Shown here piece after piece: positions 1 to 6,156 of a stretch of 10,014 bases of DNA. The notes below the pieces were generated by a model. It had not been told where the DNA came from and ran no database searches. It saw only the letters and a program-made list of their open reading frames with translations. The first letter of the stretch is position 1. Every line of letters begins with the position of its first letter. The stretch covers positions 1-10,014 of the forward strand of contig JADGQH010000105.1 in NCBI GenBank assembly GCA_017881985.1. The letters are read 5' to 3'. The position numbers and the translations under genes were made by a program. Source of the stretch: Chloroflexota bacterium (lineage in GTDB: Bacteria > Chloroflexota > Limnocylindria > Limnocylindrales > CSP1-4).

Positions 1-792
1 GCGCCGGGGCAGCCCGAGCCGCCGACCTACGATCTCTCGTACCGCGATGCCTTCTGGGCCTCCCGCGCATACGAGGACCTGTGTGACCGGATCGCGCTCC
101 GCGCGCTCCTGCCCGGGAGCGGTGGGCAGCTGCTCGATCTCGGCGCCGGCTTCGGTCGCCTGAGCGATGAGTACGGCACCTTCGGGCACGTGACGCTTGT
201 CGACGCGTCGCCCGCGATGGTCGAGGCGGCCCGCGAACGGGTCGGCGGCGACCCGCGCTTCTCCGTCATCAAGGCCGACGCGACCGACATCCCGGTTCCC
301 TCCGGCTCGGTCGACGTCGTGGTGGCCGTCCGCCTGATCCTCCACGTGCGGAACCCGGACGCCGTCTTCGCGGAAGTTGCCCGGGTCCTTCGGCCAGGCG
401 GCCTGTTCATCCTCGAGTTCCCCAATCGAAACCACCTGCTCGCGCGCCTTCGATACCTCGCGCGCCGGCAGGACTGGTCGCCCGGCGGCCCGGACTCGCA
501 CGAGTATCGCGAGGGGCACTTCTCCCACCAGCCAGCGACCGTGCTGCGGCAGCTCCGAGGCGCCGGCCTCGTACCCGTGAGGCGGCGGGCGGTCTCGTTG
601 TTCCGTTCAGCGCGCCTCAAGGCCCTTGTCCCGGCGCGCCATCTCGCCCGGCTCGAATCGCCCCTCCAGGCGCCGCTCGGTCGCCTGGCACCCAGCCCCG
701 CCGTGTACATCGCGTCCCGCAATCGAAGCCGGCCCGCCGTCGCCGATGTGCCGGCGCGCGAGGAGGCGGAAGCGCAGGCTTCCGCCGGGTAG
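1..792 (+). CDS. Class I SAM-dependent methyltransferase (5' partial)
   Basis: The frame is open from the first base and ends in TAG at 790-792, giving 263 visible residues; the start lies outside the window. It probably transfers a methyl group from S-adenosylmethionine to an unidentified substrate. The visible Rossmann-type motifs are the glycine-rich SAM loop LLDLGAGFGRL (visible residues 44-54), the acidic strand end TLVDASPAM (65-73, Asp69), the ADATDIPVPSGSVDVV segment (92-107) and the post-motif LRPGGLFILEFPN (130-142). This is the Methyltransf_11/UbiE-like pattern. The C-terminal third is Arg-rich and gives no substrate hint. An ATG at 220 and a GTG at 190 are in frame, but starting there would remove the SAM loop, so the gene must begin upstream. 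The family assignment is secure; the substrate is unknown. Confidence 0.9.
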   Translation, partial: APGQPEPPTYDLSYRDAFWASRAYEDLCDRIALRALLPGSGGQLLDLGAGFGRLSDEYGTFGHVTLVDASPAMVEAARERVGGDPRFSVIKADATDIPVPSGSVDVVVAVRLILHVRNPDAVFAEVARVLRPGGLFILEFPNRNHLLARLRYLARRQDWSPGGPDSHEYREGHFSHQPATVLRQLRGAGLVPVRRRAVSLFRSARLKALVPARHLARLESPLQAPLGRLAPSPAVYIASRNRSRPAVADVPAREEAEAQASAG

Positions 793-855
793 CCGCGGCC
801 CCGTGCTGAGGTGTCTCCAGGCGATCGCGCTCGGGGTGCCCCAGGGAGACGCGAA

Positions 856-898
856 ACGGACCCGGCCGCCCCGAGGTGCAGGGGCGACGCGGGTCCGT
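856..898. other. Strong two-part stem-loop downstream of the methyltransferase
   Basis: The outer stem ACGGACCCG (856-864) pairs with CGGGTCCGT (890-898), nine base pairs. After a small internal loop, CGCCCC (867-872) pairs with GGGGCG (881-886), six base pairs, around an eight-base loop. It lies 64 bases after the methyltransferase stop. No clear T-run follows on the + strand; on the - strand only TTT follows the stem. It could be a U-poor terminator or mRNA 3'-end structure. The pairing is seen directly; the function is inference. Confidence 0.45.
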
Positions 899-945
899 GT
901 TCGATGCCGGGTGACCGGGAGGAGGTCGGTCGAGCCGGCGGTCCG

Positions 946-973
946 GGAGCTTCGGAGGAGGGAGCCGAGCTCC
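946..973. other. Second stem-loop in the methyltransferase-lipB gap
   Basis: GGAGCT (946-951) pairs with AGCTCC (968-973), and, past a single bulged T at 952, CGG (953-955) pairs with CCG (965-967), nine pairs in all. The nine-base loop (956-964) is purine-rich and contains AGGAGGG, a Shine-Dalgarno-like string, but the ATG at 976 that follows is closed by a stop after three codons. A smaller hairpin, GATCGA/TCGATC (1045-1050/1056-1061), follows. Apart from these stems and the candidate promoter near 1110, nothing else is recognised in 793-1137. Confidence 0.3.
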
Positions 974-1109
974 GTGATGCGTAGTTGACCACCGACGCCT
1001 GAATTCGTCCTGAAAGGAAGACCGGCCGCTCGACGGCGCCCGGAGATCGACCGAATCGATCGCATCGGGTTCCGGAGCGCTCGTGAATCGCGCGTGCACG
1101 CCCCGCTGG

Positions 1110-1115
1110 TATCGT
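1110..1115 (+). promoter_or_regulatory. Candidate -10 box for lipB
   Basis: TATCGT fits the TANNNT pattern and would place transcription start near 1121-1123, at or just before the possible lipB starts (GTG 1123, ATG 1138). No Shine-Dalgarno sequence is visible before either, so a leaderless or near-leaderless mRNA is plausible. No convincing -35 hexamer is seen. The box resembles TATCCT, which precedes the pyrR leader at 6075. A single hexamer is weak evidence. Confidence 0.35.
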
Positions 1116-1137
1116 GGTACACGTGGACCGCGCATCG

Positions 1138-1995
1138 ATGGAGGAGCAGGCGGCGCCCCGGATCCTGCGCGCCCGCTGGCTGGGTCGAATCGCGTATCGC
1201 GACGCGTGGGCCCTGCAGCAGGCGCTGAGCGCCGCGCGCGCCTTCGGGAGCCTCGACGAGGACCAGCTCCTGCTCCTCGAGCACGATCCGGTCCTCACCC
1301 TCGGACGCCATGCCAGCGCGAGCCATGTCATCGCGCCTCCCGAGGTCATGGAGGCGCGCGGGATCGAGGTCGTCCGGGTGGAACGTGGCGGCGAGGTCAC
1401 CTACCACGGTCCCGGCCAGCTCGTGGCGTACCCGATTGTTGCCCTCGCGGCGCCCGTCGCCGAATCCGCGCGGCCGGGTTCGAGCTCCCTCGGTGTCCGC
1501 CGATTCGTCGAAGCCCTCGAGGCGGCGATGGCCGACACCTGCGCAGCGGCGGGCGTCATCGCCGGCCCCCGCGCCGGCCATCCGGGCTGCTGGGTCGACG
1601 CCGACGGCCTTCTTCCCCGCAAGATCGGCGCCCTCGGGATCCGCGTGGCGCGCGGCGTCACCTTCCACGGGATCGCCCTCAACGTCACCACCGACCTGGC
1701 CGACTTCGACCTGATCGACCCATGCGGGATGCCCGGCCTCCGCTCGACCTCGCTCGCCCGGGAGCGGCAGCGGGCGGGCTTCCCGGGCGCAGACGCCGAC
1801 GCCGCGCCGTCGACCGCGAGCGTCGCCGAGGCGGCCGCCGCCTTCGCCCCCGCCCTGGCCCGTCGCCTCGGCGTCGCCCTTGCCGGCGACGTGCCGCCCC
1901 ACGGCGATGCCATACACGAACGGGACGCGCTCGAGGCGCTCGTGAACAGGCTCGGCGCGCCCGCGTCGACCCTCGCCCCGGCGGGAGCCGCCTGA
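1138..1995 (+). CDS. lipB: Octanoyltransferase LipB (lipoate biosynthesis)
   Basis: LipB moves an octanoyl group from octanoyl-ACP to lipoyl domains of 2-oxoacid dehydrogenases and glycine cleavage H protein; LipA then inserts sulfur. From ATG 1138 the protein has 285 residues. The signatures are the substrate loop VERGGEVTYHGPGQLVAYPI (81-100), the PRKIGALGIRV segment with the catalytic Lys162, THE-like VTFHGIALNV (174-183), and DPCGMPGLRSTSL with the catalytic Cys196 (Lys/Cys dyad of the family). The C-terminal tail is longer and more Ala-rich than usual. The start is uncertain: GTG 1114 and GTG 1123 are also in frame and none has a ribosome site. ATG 1138 gives the usual short lead-in to RARWLGRIAY. 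Its TGA overlaps the next ATG by one base (TGATG), suggesting co-translation with the GalT-like gene. No lipA is seen nearby. Confidence 0.93.
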   Translation: MEEQAAPRILRARWLGRIAYRDAWALQQALSAARAFGSLDEDQLLLLEHDPVLTLGRHASASHVIAPPEVMEARGIEVVRVERGGEVTYHGPGQLVAYPIVALAAPVAESARPGSSSLGVRRFVEALEAAMADTCAAAGVIAGPRAGHPGCWVDADGLLPRKIGALGIRVARGVTFHGIALNVTTDLADFDLIDPCGMPGLRSTSLARERQRAGFPGADADAAPSTASVAEAAAAFAPALARRLGVALAGDVPPHGDAIHERDALEALVNRLGAPASTLAPAGAA

Positions 1996-3011
1996 TGCCG
2001 GCCGGCATGTTCGAGATGCGCCGGGATTCGATCACCGGGTGGTGGGTCGCCACGGTGGTCGACCGGGCGTTCCTGCGGGATCGCTTCACGCTGGCCGCCG
2101 AGCCGATCGACGACGGCGGGGACTGCCTCAACTGCAGGCTGCCCCCGGGGGATGGCGTGCGCCTCCGCATGCTCAAGGACTTCGCGTTCCGGACGGTCGG
2201 GACGGAAGCCGACGCGCGCGAGCAGGAGAAGACGGTCACCCAGATCGCGCTGAGCCAGGCTCGTGCCGCCGGTAGCTGGCGCACGATCGTCGCCCCGCCC
2301 GGGGAGCACCGGCCCCTTCACTCGGTGGGGATCGAGCTGATCGCGGGGCTGCTCGGGGGAGCCCGCGCCGCCATCGTCGAGGCCGGCCAGGCCGGCCAGA
2401 CGGAGTACTTCCAGGTCCTCCAGAACTGGGGCCGCCAGGCGGGTGCCCGCACCAACCACCTGTGCCTCGACCTGTACGACCTGCCCCAGATCCCGCACGA
2501 GGTGGCGGAGGAGATCGGCGGGGCGGCGCGCTTCGTGATCCGCGAGGGCGAGTGTCCGTACTGCCGCGCCGTCCGGGTGGAACGCGAGCGCGGAACCCGC
2601 TTCCTCTGGCAGGACGACCATTCGATCGCGTTCGCGCCGTTCGCCTCCCGATCGCCGTTCGAGGTCTGGATCGTGCCGCGCCGTCATGAAGCCGACTTCG
2701 GGCGCGCCTCGGATGCCGACCTTGCCTCGACCGCGGACGGTCTGCGCCACGTGCTCGGGCGCCTCGCGCAGCTCGATGGCCCGCCCTACAACCTGCTCCT
2801 CCACACGGCGCCCCTCCGTGGCCAGGTGGACGCGACCTACCACTGGCACTGGGAGGTCCACCCGCGGCTTCGCGAGATCGCCGGGCTCGAGCTCGGGACG
2901 GGCCTCCCGGTCAACCCGGTGAGCCCCGAGGAGGCGGTGGACCAGCTGCTCCACCGGCTGACGCCCGAGGCGGACCAGGCCTTCGGCGATCGATCCGGGA
3001 TCCGTCGATGA
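1995..3011 (+). CDS. GalT-like (HIT superfamily) protein with altered active site
   Basis: The 338-residue protein has the two-half layout of galactose-1-phosphate uridylyltransferase. The signs are MRRDSITGWWV (8-18, GalT N-terminal RRDPLTGRWV), CLNC (44-47) and CPYC (187-190) metal-type cysteine pairs, QNWGRQAGARTNHLCLDL (143-160), the second-half entry AFAPFASRSPFEVWIVPRRH (212-231), and YHWHWEVHPRL (282-292) with LELGTGLPVNPVSPEEA (298-314). In ordinary GalT the segment after AGAS reads HPHxQ, and its second His forms the uridylyl-enzyme intermediate. Here the aligned residues are H155-L-C157-L-D159, so the nucleophile is Cys and the Gln is Asp. It may be a different nucleotidyl transferase, a phosphorylase or an inactive relative. 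Its start overlaps the lipB stop (TGATG), so it is probably translated by coupling. The fold family is fairly certain; the reaction is not. Confidence 0.8.
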   Translation: MPAGMFEMRRDSITGWWVATVVDRAFLRDRFTLAAEPIDDGGDCLNCRLPPGDGVRLRMLKDFAFRTVGTEADAREQEKTVTQIALSQARAAGSWRTIVAPPGEHRPLHSVGIELIAGLLGGARAAIVEAGQAGQTEYFQVLQNWGRQAGARTNHLCLDLYDLPQIPHEVAEEIGGAARFVIREGECPYCRAVRVERERGTRFLWQDDHSIAFAPFASRSPFEVWIVPRRHEADFGRASDADLASTADGLRHVLGRLAQLDGPPYNLLLHTAPLRGQVDATYHWHWEVHPRLREIAGLELGTGLPVNPVSPEEAVDQLLHRLTPEADQAFGDRSGIRR

Positions 3012-3111
3012 GCGGGCGGCGGCTACGGCCGTCGGCGCGTCACATCCGCATGCGCCGCCTCGTCATCCGTTCTGAGCGCGGGGACGACCCGCGCAATTCT
3101 GTGTTCGAGCT

Positions 3112-3116
3112 GGAGG
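3112..3116 (+). promoter_or_regulatory. Ribosome binding site GGAGG for the sigma factor
   Basis: GGAGG ends four bases before GTG 3121 and favours that start. The spacing is short, so the in-frame ATG at 3160, with a GGGGG string (3146-3150) upstream, remains possible. The rest of the 109-base gap (3012-3120) shows no clear promoter or terminator. Confidence 0.5.
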
Positions 3117-3120
3117 ATCG

Positions 3121-3849
3121 GTGGCCGTCGACATCACGCGCCGCTGGGGGATCGGGCCGATGAGCCTGCCCCGCGACCAGCGGCCGTCGACGCGCGGCAC
3201 CGGTGAGCCGGACGTCGGCACTGCGCTCCCGTCCGTCGACGACGGCATCGACGCCCTGCCCGCCGACCCGATCGCGGCTCGCGCGTTCGTCGAGGGGCTC
3301 TTCGCGCGCCACCACGGGGAGATCTACGCGTACCTGATCCGGATGCTGCGTGATCCGGAGCTGGCCGCGGACCTGTCCCAGGACGCCTTCGTCCGCGCGT
3401 ACCGTGCGCACGCCAGCCTGGAGGACCCCACCAAGGCGCGCGCGTGGCTCTACCAGATCGCCAACCGGGTCGCGCTCGACGAGATTCGGCGCAGGAAGAT
3501 CGTCCACTTCATCCCCTGGACAGGAGAGTCGCGCGGCGCCGCGCCGTCGGCCGAGCGCGTGGCGATGGAGGCACGCCTCTCGGGCGAGCTCGAGCGGGCC
3601 CTCGGGCGCATCCCGGAACGGCAGCGCTCCGCCCTCCTCCTCGCCGAGGTTCACGAGCTGACCGGCGTCGAGCTGGCGACGTCGCTCGGCACCACGCACG
3701 TCGCCGCCCGAGCGCTGCTGACGCGAGCCCGCGAGAGCCTCCGCCGCGCCCTCGCCGAGGAGCGCGTCCTCGCCGCCGACGCCGAAGCAGCCAGCCGGCC
3801 CCTGGATCAGCCCGCTGCGCGCGGCAGCCGTCCGAACGGGCACGGATGA
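3121..3849 (+). CDS. ECF-family RNA polymerase sigma factor (sigma-70 group 4)
   Basis: The 242-residue protein should direct RNA polymerase to a small regulon, held in check by the membrane protein encoded next. The sigma-2 region spans about residues 59-126, with FARHHGEIYAYLIRML, DLSQDAFVRAYRA and KARAWLYQIANRVALDEIRR as the core-binding and -10 recognition helices. The sigma-4 region spans about 157-211, with ERALGRIPERQRSALLLAEV and the helix-turn-helix GVELATSLGTTHVAARALLTRARESLRRAL. The first 50 residues are disordered-looking and may be shorter if ATG 3160 is the true start. The C-terminal 30 residues are a low-complexity tail. Its stop overlaps the next start in ATGA (3846-3849), the usual sigma/anti-sigma coupling. 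No ECF subgroup or target promoter can be named from sequence alone. Confidence 0.92.
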   Translation: MAVDITRRWGIGPMSLPRDQRPSTRGTGEPDVGTALPSVDDGIDALPADPIAARAFVEGLFARHHGEIYAYLIRMLRDPELAADLSQDAFVRAYRAHASLEDPTKARAWLYQIANRVALDEIRRRKIVHFIPWTGESRGAAPSAERVAMEARLSGELERALGRIPERQRSALLLAEVHELTGVELATSLGTTHVAARALLTRARESLRRALAEERVLAADAEAASRPLDQPAARGSRPNGHG

Positions 3850-6014
3850 GCGGCCTCCAGCGCGCGATGCGCCACCCGGACCGCCGCAGCGACTCGCATG
3901 CGCGGGCGCGCGCGCTCGCCTCCGATCGGCTCCTCGCGCAGCTGTCGGGCGAGGATGCCGCGTGGCTCGACGCGCATCTCGCCGCATGCACGGCCTGCCG
4001 CCGGATGGCGGAGTCGTTCGCCGCCGACCGCGCGAGGTTCGTCACGTTCCGCGACGAGCAACCGATGCCTCCCCGTGACCTCGGCGCCCGCCTGTCGCGG
4101 GCGCTCGACGTGGAGGTTCGTCGCGCCGTCAGGGAGGACGCCCGCAAGGGACGCGGGTCGCATCTCGGCCCGCCATCGTTCGCGCTGACCGGGATCGCGG
4201 TCGCGGCCGTGCTCGCCGTGGTGTTCCTGCCGCTCGTGATGGCCGGGCTGGGGATCGGGAATCGCCCAACCGCTCCCGGGCCCGTTGGCAACGGTGGACC
4301 GGCCGCCACGCCGATGCCCGTCCAGACGCAGGCCGTGTCGTGGGTGCAGCGGGAGGCCGATGGGACATACGTCCTGTCCAGTGCCACGGTGGACCGGGTC
4401 TGCCCCGGTCTCGATGCCTCCGCATGTGGAACGCTCGACGGCGTCGCCCAGGCGATCGTGGCGCTCAGCGTGCAGCCCTCGGCCATCGTGCTGCAGCACA
4501 ACGGGACCTCCGCGGTGCTCGTCAGCCGCAACGCGCTCTACGCGTTCTCCGTTCCGCGCGAGGTGAGCGTCACACGGACGCCCGCTCCTTCGTCCTCCAT
4601 CCCAACACCCGGGGCACTTTCCCCGACGCCGGCGGTGACGGGAGTGGGGGCTACTCCTCCAGCAGCCACTCCCGTCCCGACCGGTTCCACCACGCCGCGA
4701 CCGTCCCGGACGGCATCCCCGCCGTCCGCGGCTCCGGCGACATCTCCCTCCCCGCTGCAGGCGACCCCGCGCGTGGCGGCGCCGCCGGTCCCCGCGGCAT
4801 CCCCGTCCGGCGAGCCCGTCGCGACTGCCCTCGCCTCCGACGTCCCGGCACCGGCGGCCTCGGTCGTGAGCCTCCCGCCCGCGAGCCCCGCGCCGTCGGC
4901 GGCGGTGACGACACCGATCATCGAGGGCGTCATGCTCGTCGGAGGGCCGCCCGCGTACTCCAGCGACGGGCAGTGGGTGGCGTTCTCGGCCCGACCGTCC
5001 GACGGCACCCGGGGTCCCGACATCTACGTCTGGCGCGTCGGCGAACCGAAGGCGCGCCAGCTCACCACCGACCACGCGTCCGTCTTCTCGGCCTGGAATC
5101 TCGACCAGATCCTCGGCAGCTCTGTGCTGCCGGCAGGAAGCCCGACGCCGGAGGCCCCGGCCGTCACGATCGCGGCGCCCGAGTCGCCGATCCCGGGATC
5201 CCCGTCCGCCGAGCCGTCGCCGGCGAGCTCCCCTTCGGCGGCCCTGCCGGCAGCCGCGTCGGCGGAACCCAGCCGGTCGGGTCCCTCGGCATCCCGGCTC
5301 CACCCGCTCCCGACCGGACGCCCGAAATCGGCCGTCACGCCTCGGCCGTCGCCCGAGACCACGCCCGGCGAAACGCCCGGCGGGACGCCCGCGGAGACTT
5401 CCGGCCCGACGTCGTCCGACGCCGCCTCCGCCCCGCCCGCCGTGTCGGTCGCCTCGTTCCTGCTCGATCCGGCCACCGGGGTAGCGACCAGGATCGCGCG
5501 CCCCGCGATCTGGCGCCCCGTGCTGGACCCGACGAACCGGAGCGTCGTCTTCTGGACCGGCGAACAGGCCCTCGATCCGATCACGAACACCTGGGTTCCA
5601 ACGAAGGGCCAGCTCGTCAGCGCCGACTGGCAGGCGCTGACCGGCGCCGGCGAGGTCACGGCACGGCCGCTGCCCGGGTCAGCGGGGCTGGTCGGCGTCG
5701 CCGACTGGGACGTGCGCTGGGATCCGTCCGGGCGACACCTGGCCGTCTGGATCGCCGACGCGATCGACCCGTCGATCGGGCGGCTCAGCCTCTTCGCGGT
5801 GAACGCGGACGGGAGCGTGGGCGAGACGCTGTTCGCCGACGTGGCCGCGCTCCCGGGGCTCTCGCTGGGCAGCGACCGGCTGGCCTGGGCAAGCCCTCCC
5901 GGCCAGAACGGGCAGGGAAGCACGATCAGCGTCTACGCCTGGTCGGAGGACGGAGCCGGGAGCCTGTACGGCGCGCCCGACCCGGGGAGCGACCCGATCG
6001 TCGTGGCACGCTGA
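3846..6014 (+). CDS. Membrane anti-sigma factor with zinc motif, Pro/Ser/Thr linkers and propeller-like repeats
   Basis: The 722-residue protein probably binds and silences the preceding sigma factor on the cytoplasmic side and senses or binds something outside. A zf-HC2-type motif HLAACTAC supplies His44, Cys48 and Cys51 (HxxxCxxC of ZAS anti-sigma factors). One membrane helix follows at about 112-136 (FALTGIAVAAVLAVVFLPLV). A small folded segment (about 160-240, with Cys186 and Cys194) comes next, then a Pro/Ser/Thr-rich linker (about 243-356). Residues 358-425 hold a TolB/PD40-like strand set (YSSDGQWVAFSA, DIYVWRVGEPKARQLT). A second such linker covers about 428-531, and more propeller-like strands 533-720 (VLDPTNRSVVFWTGE, VRWDPSGRHLAVWIAD, RLSLFAVNADGS). 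Too few blades are visible for a canonical six- or seven-blade propeller. The start ATG 3846 overlaps the sigma stop. The anti-sigma role is inferred from motif and position; the ligand is unknown. Confidence 0.82.
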   Translation: MSGLQRAMRHPDRRSDSHARARALASDRLLAQLSGEDAAWLDAHLAACTACRRMAESFAADRARFVTFRDEQPMPPRDLGARLSRALDVEVRRAVREDARKGRGSHLGPPSFALTGIAVAAVLAVVFLPLVMAGLGIGNRPTAPGPVGNGGPAATPMPVQTQAVSWVQREADGTYVLSSATVDRVCPGLDASACGTLDGVAQAIVALSVQPSAIVLQHNGTSAVLVSRNALYAFSVPREVSVTRTPAPSSSIPTPGALSPTPAVTGVGATPPAATPVPTGSTTPRPSRTASPPSAAPATSPSPLQATPRVAAPPVPAASPSGEPVATALASDVPAPAASVVSLPPASPAPSAAVTTPIIEGVMLVGGPPAYSSDGQWVAFSARPSDGTRGPDIYVWRVGEPKARQLTTDHASVFSAWNLDQILGSSVLPAGSPTPEAPAVTIAAPESPIPGSPSAEPSPASSPSAALPAAASAEPSRSGPSASRLHPLPTGRPKSAVTPRPSPETTPGETPGGTPAETSGPTSSDAASAPPAVSVASFLLDPATGVATRIARPAIWRPVLDPTNRSVVFWTGEQALDPITNTWVPTKGQLVSADWQALTGAGEVTARPLPGSAGLVGVADWDVRWDPSGRHLAVWIADAIDPSIGRLSLFAVNADGSVGETLFADVAALPGLSLGSDRLAWASPPGQNGQGSTISVYAWSEDGAGSLYGAPDPGSDPIVVAR

Positions 6015-6042
6015 GGCTCCGCACCGCGACCCTCCCGGTGTC

Positions 6043-6060
6043 GCGCCGACGGCCCGGCGC
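6043..6060. terminator. Possible weak terminator hairpin before the pyr promoter
   Basis: GCGCCG (6043-6048) pairs with CGGCGC (6055-6060) around a six-base loop, 28 bases after the anti-sigma stop. No T-run follows, so an intrinsic terminator is doubtful; its position between two units is the only other support. Confidence 0.2.
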
Positions 6061-6074
6061 GCCTGCCCGCGCGC

Positions 6075-6080
6075 TATCCT
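6075..6080 (+). promoter_or_regulatory. Candidate -10 box of the pyr operon
   Basis: TATCCT, preceded by GC, fits a sigma-70 -10 element. Transcription would start near 6086-6088, just before the PyrR hairpin, as expected for a leader RNA that begins with its regulatory element. No recognisable -35 is seen in the GC-rich sequence upstream. Confidence 0.5.
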
Positions 6081-6090
6081 TTGCGGCGAC

Positions 6091-6126
6091 CCTTTAAGGA
6101 CCGGCCCCGAGAGGCCGGGAAGGAGG
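6091..6126 (+). promoter_or_regulatory. PyrR-binding RNA hairpin overlapping a ribosome site
   Basis: The sequence carries the conserved PyrR recognition pattern: CCTTTAAGGA (6091-6100), an upper stem CCGGCC/GGCCGG (6101-6106/6113-6118) closed by the loop CCGAGA (6107-6112) that gives the hallmark CGAGAGG, then GAAGG. The lower stem CCTT (6091-6094) pairs with AAGG (6120-6123), with the usual purine internal bulge. The strong ribosome site AGGAGG (6121-6126) is partly inside that lower stem. PyrR bound to UMP or UTP would stabilise the hairpin and block translation. No attenuator terminator or antiterminator is visible after it, so the mode looks like the translational repression described for mycobacteria rather than Bacillus attenuation. 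The motif match is strong; the mechanism is inference. Confidence 0.88.
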
Positions 6127-6132
6127 ACGCAC

Positions 6133-6156
6133 GTGTCACCTCGCGGGCGCGCCTGA
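6133..6156 (+). CDS. Candidate seven-residue pyr leader peptide coupled to pyrR
   Basis: A GTG codon six bases after AGGAGG (6121-6126) opens a frame of seven codons (MSPRGRA) ending in TGA at 6154-6156, which overlaps the pyrR ATG (6156-6158) as TGATG. The good ribosome site is out of frame with pyrR, and pyrR has no convincing site of its own before 6156, so ribosomes would load here and restart at pyrR. The peptide is Arg/Pro-rich and probably has no function except coupling. It is not a recognised family, and expression cannot be shown from sequence. Confidence 0.5.
   Translation: MSPRGRA

Noticed and set aside
626..988. Small + strand frame overlapping the methyltransferase end
   Set aside because: It is out of frame with the methyltransferase, Arg/Pro-rich, has no ribosome site and no motif; the part beyond 792 is better described as non-coding.
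793..1113. T-box or other riboswitch in the lipB upstream gap, either strand
   Set aside because: No T-box consensus or known aptamer core was found; only generic stems are present.
1401..2954. Long open frame on the - strand opposite lipB and the GalT-like gene
   Set aside because: A shadow produced by GC-rich codon bias on the real + strand genes; its translation is Arg/Ala/Gly-rich and shows no family motif.
3807..5303. Long - strand frame opposite the anti-sigma gene
   Set aside because: Composition is extreme (Arg/Gly runs), no domain is recognisable, and the + strand frame has a zinc motif, membrane helix and propeller strands.
6081..6155. Longer pyrR starting at TTG 6081
   Set aside because: It would translate through the PyrR hairpin, has no ribosome site and adds 25 residues absent from known PyrR proteins; TTG 6081 would lie at or before the transcription start.
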